Below, piece after piece: positions 60,609 through 64,000 of a stretch of 64,000 nucleotides of DNA. Every line of letters begins with the position of its first letter. Within the stretch, counting starts at the first letter, position 1. This stretch comes from Lantana camara. Taxonomy: Eukaryota > Streptophyta > Magnoliopsida > Lamiales > Verbenaceae. The notes beneath the pieces were generated by a model. That model had not been told where the DNA came from. It saw only the letters and a program-made list of their open reading frames with translations, and did no database searches. Both the position numbers and the translations under genes were made by a program. The DNA is taken from positions 12,210,001 through 12,274,000 of the forward strand of contig CM074863.1 in assembly GCA_037501455.1 (NCBI GenBank), read 5' to 3'.

Positions 60609-61084
60609 TAGGGATGCAAACAAGCCGAGCCGAGCCTTTGATCTTTTTTTCCCTAGCCCAAGCTCGACTCGATCAAGGCATATTATTTTTTAAAAAATTA
60701 TTTTTTTGTAATAATTAAATATATTTATATATAACCGAGGCCAGAAAAAATACATAAGTTCATGATCCAAGGATTTACAACAACATTCTATCAGAAGTGC
60801 CCTATCAATCTAAAAATAGACAAATGATAAATAAAGGCAGATTTGTTCTGAATAATAATCCAAATTAATTGAATATATATAACAAATATATTACTTTTTT
60901 ATGAATTTTGTATAAAAATTAATATATAAATAATATTATATATTAATTAATTAAATTAATATATTATTTTTTTATTTAAATATATAGGCTTCGAGAACAA
61001 GCCAAACTCAAATGGCTTGGGTTCGGGCTTGTCACGAGCCGACTCGTCAAGCTCGTGAGCAGGCTCGATTCGTTTGCATCCCTA
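60609..61084. mobile_element. hAT-type MITE between RNase B and PIN (copy 2)
   Basis: Same as 26366-26841. Confidence 0.82.
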
Positions 61085-61628
61085 CATGCAATATGTGTAT
61101 AAACAGGCAACCCAAATTAGAAGACACGCGGTATATGCATAAATAATATTTGGGCCGCCTATTTATGCACATAGTGCGTGCGTGAGTAAAATAAAAAAAT
61201 GAAATACAAATCTCAAATAGGAGATCCAAAGATGATCAGTTTGATACAATTTTGGCATTTTAGGTCACGTTATTCATTTTGACACATCATATTTCAGAAA
61301 TCCGCCTTCACGGATAGCGGAATCAGTATAGTGGTGGTTGCAGAATGAGCGAGAAAAAGTATCTCAAAATTTTTTAATTTTACAAAGACGGCTAATACAC
61401 AATCTTAAAAAATAAAAATAAAAAAGAAGGAAATTGAGGGTTATTTTCTTAAAAAAAAGACTTCGGCGTCCCTTGGGACCTAATTGTCTCTGCTTTACAT
61501 CCCCCATTTCTCCTTCTCCCACTTCCACAATCAAGCAAAGACTTGCTTTCTTTCACCTTTATATATCTCCCTCTCTTAGTTTCCTGATCAGGGTGGTTTC
61601 CCTCAAAACCCAACAAAAATTGGGGAAA

Positions 61629-63692
61629 ATGATAACTTGGGCTGATTTCTACCACGTCATGTCTGCGGTGGTGCCGCTTTATGTGACTATGATATTAGGT
61701 TACGGTTCGGTAAAATGGTGGAAAATCTTCACACTAGACCAATGTTCAGGCATAAACCGCTTCGTCTTCTTATTTGCAGTTCCTCTTCTCTCTTTCCATT
61801 TCATAGCTAGTAATGATCCTTACGCCATGAACCTACGCTTCATTGCTGCTGATACGCTTCAGAAACTCATCGTTCTCGGTATTCTTGCTTTATGGACGAA
61901 TTTGACCAAAACGGGCTGTTTGAAATGGACGATTACGCTTTTCTCCCTCTCTAGTTTTCCCAACACTCTCGTTATGGCCATCCCTTTGTTGAAGGGTATG
62001 TATGGGGATTTCTCCATGGCGCTCATGGTGCAGATTGTCGTCCTTCAGGACATTATCTGGAACACTTTGATGCTGTTCATGTTGGAGTACAGAGCAGCAA
62101 AGATGTTGATTTCAGAGCAATTTCCAGATACGGCCAACTCAATAGGTTCCATCCATGTAGATTCTGATGTGATGTCGTTGGACGGGAGACACCCTTTGGA
62201 GACGGAAGCGGAAATCAACGAAGATGGGGAACTTCAGGTCAATGTTCGAAAATCAAACACTTCGAGATCGGATAGTTTCTCAAGAAGATCAATGGGTTTC
62301 TCGGCTTCAAGGGGGCCGCCTCCTTGGCCTTCTAATTTTGAGGAGGAAACTGGAAATAACAGTAATGCCAATAATCCAAGATTCTACCATGGGGAAAATA
62401 AGAATAATTTCAGTAACAATAATGACAAAAACACGAACTATCCAGCACCAGATCCTGGTATGTTTTCCCCCAAGGGTAGTATGGCAAAGAAGGATGATGG
62501 CATTGATGGGCATGATGAATGTGGTAAAGATCTTCATATGTTTGTTGGGAGCTCAAGTGATTGTCCTGTTGGGCATGATTATGGTGCATTGGACCAACAT
62601 GCTAATGCTGAAGATGACCGAGGTGCTGATTCCCCAGGTAAAATATTTATATTATTTTTCATTCTTGATTACTGGGGAACTTGAGTTTGTCTCCTTAAGT
62701 TGATATAAAACTATATTTTGTTTTGTATTTTTCTCAGAACTCAAAATTGCCGCCCTAAGATTACTTATTTTATCCTCGATCATTAATCGCGTGAAATTTC
62801 TCGATTATTAATTTGAGATGTTGTGAATTGTTTTAGTGGAAGAGCTAATAGAAAACCAAGAAGACTATAACTTGCAGAGGGATGAGTTTAGGTTTGGAAA
62901 TAGATGTGGTGATGGAGAAAATGGAGGAGAGAAAGTTGGAGAGAACCAAGTGAAAGTGATAGTTCCTGCAAGTGTAGTGACAAGGCTCATCTTGATCATG
63001 GTTTGGAGGAAACTCACAAGAAATCCCAACACTTATTCCAGCTTGATTGGCCTAATATGGTCTCTAGTTTCATTCAGGTAAATGCATACGGATATATTTC
63101 AATATTATTTAACTAATTAACTTTATTAAAGTTTATATAGTCTTAATTAATTTTATTTAATTTATCCTTAATTACTGTCTCTAGGTGGCACATTGAAATG
63201 CCTACTATAATAGCAAGGTCCATCTCTATACTGTCAGATGCTAGCCTCGGCATGGCCATGTTCAGTCTTGGTGAGTATTAATCACTTTTGATGATCACTT
63301 TAATCATAATTAATGGTTAGAATCAACAGTGCGATCATGATAGCATGTCTGCCCCTTTAATGGCCCCCTTTTCTGCATGCCATATAATATATATATGTTT
63401 CTTTCTGTCTCGAGTACTATGAAAGTCAAAGAATAATACACGCACAGAAACTGTGAAACAGCATGAAAAAACGCTGTGGTGGTGTCGGGGATCATATGTA
63501 TATATTGACTTTGATTTCTTGGTGCAGGTCTGTTCATAGCGCTGCAACCGAAGATTATAACACGTCGAAATTCTGTGGTAATAGCTTTTGCAATGGCTGT
63601 GAGATTACTTGCAGGACCAGCTGTAATGGCTGCAGCTTCCGTTGCTGTTGGCCTCCGTGGTGTTATCTTGCGCATTGCCATCGTCCAGGTCA

Positions 63693-63726
<34 letters not shown>

Positions 63727-64000
63727 GGATAATTACAAATAACTCTTAAGCCTTTATAATCTTAAAAAGTAACCCAGAACACCCTGAATTTAAAAAAAAA
63801 ATACAAAAAACACCCTTATAATTTTTTGAATTGGATTCAATTTCATAGAGTGTTTGTAATTATCTCTAATGTTATTGTAATAATTTTTCTTTTAAAATAT
63901 TTTGAAAAATAAAATTGTTAGGGATGTTTTAGAAAGAAAAATAGAGATATATAATGGGAGCATGAATGCAAATATCCCTCTTTTAAAAAAAAAAATAATA
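61629..64000 (+). CDS. PIN1-like auxin efflux carrier, cut by window end (copy 2)
   Basis: Exons 1-4 are present (61629-62637, 62837-63077, 63185-63270, 63528-63688) and equal copy 1 as far as I compared. Exons 5 and 6 would lie beyond base 64000. The ATT microsatellite in intron 4 is two bases longer than in copy 1. Confidence 0.9.

Larger units (their letters stand above)
33408..64000. repeat. Copy 2 of the ~33.4-kb direct duplication
   Basis: Same gene order and orientation as copy 1. Base 64000 matches 29755, so the homology runs to the window edge and the true end is not visible. Differences of consequence are an 821-bp hAT-type element with an 8-bp target duplication at 42462-43282, a one-base insertion at about 45953 that truncates the NLR frame, and NLR residue 366 Ile to Met at 47570. 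The intergenic stretches listed for copy 1 recur here with the same content. Confidence 0.98.

Overview
This is nuclear DNA from a flowering plant, almost certainly a eudicot. It is AT-rich, has intron-split genes with GT/AG borders, and carries an R1-type NLR immune receptor, an auxin efflux carrier (PIN), T2 ribonucleases, plant LINE, Helitron, MULE, hAT, SINE and LTR debris. The R1-type NLR suggests an asterid, perhaps Lamiales. That is inference; I cannot name the species.

The dominant fact is a direct duplication. Bases 1-29755 match 33408-64000 almost base for base, with a period of about 33.4 kb. The offset is +33407 at the left and steps to +33411/+33413, +34242/+34243 and +34245 as small indels and one 829-bp insertion accumulate. 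Bases 29756-33407 are seen once only, because their partner would lie beyond the window. I noticed six substitutions, several short indels, one frameshift and one transposon insertion between the copies, so they are either a very recent duplication or two haplotypes joined in assembly.

Layout of copy 1, with copy 2 in the same order: (i) 1-3298, right part of a 4.5-kb MULE-like element holding a Helitron and a SINE. (ii) 4201-10114, a 5.9-kb MULE-like element with a minisatellite and a solo LTR. (iii) 11485-14424, an R1-type CC-NB-ARC-LRR gene (minus strand) with a foldback MITE 93 bp upstream of its first ATG. (iv) 16394-16513, an N-terminal fragment of an SDP1-like lipase gene. (v) 18370-20494, a 5'-truncated, broken LINE. 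(vi) 20675-23220, an RNase T2 pseudogene whose intron holds a 1.9-kb Pack-MULE carrying exons of a Companion-of-Cellulose-synthase-like (LEA2) gene. (vii) 24485-25603, a complete RNase T2-like gene with two active-site histidines replaced. (viii) 26366-26841, a hAT MITE. (ix) 27386-30440, a PIN1-like gene of six exons with a shortened loop. (x) 30551-31862, a foldback MULE just downstream of PIN.

The genes do not form an operon or obvious pathway. The locus looks like an NLR, RNase and PIN neighbourhood repeatedly invaded by TIR transposons that capture gene fragments, then duplicated as a block. After the split, copy 2 gained a hAT element, and the two NLR copies came to differ by a one-base frameshift (longer frame in copy 1). 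The PIN gene of copy 2 runs off the window after exon 4.
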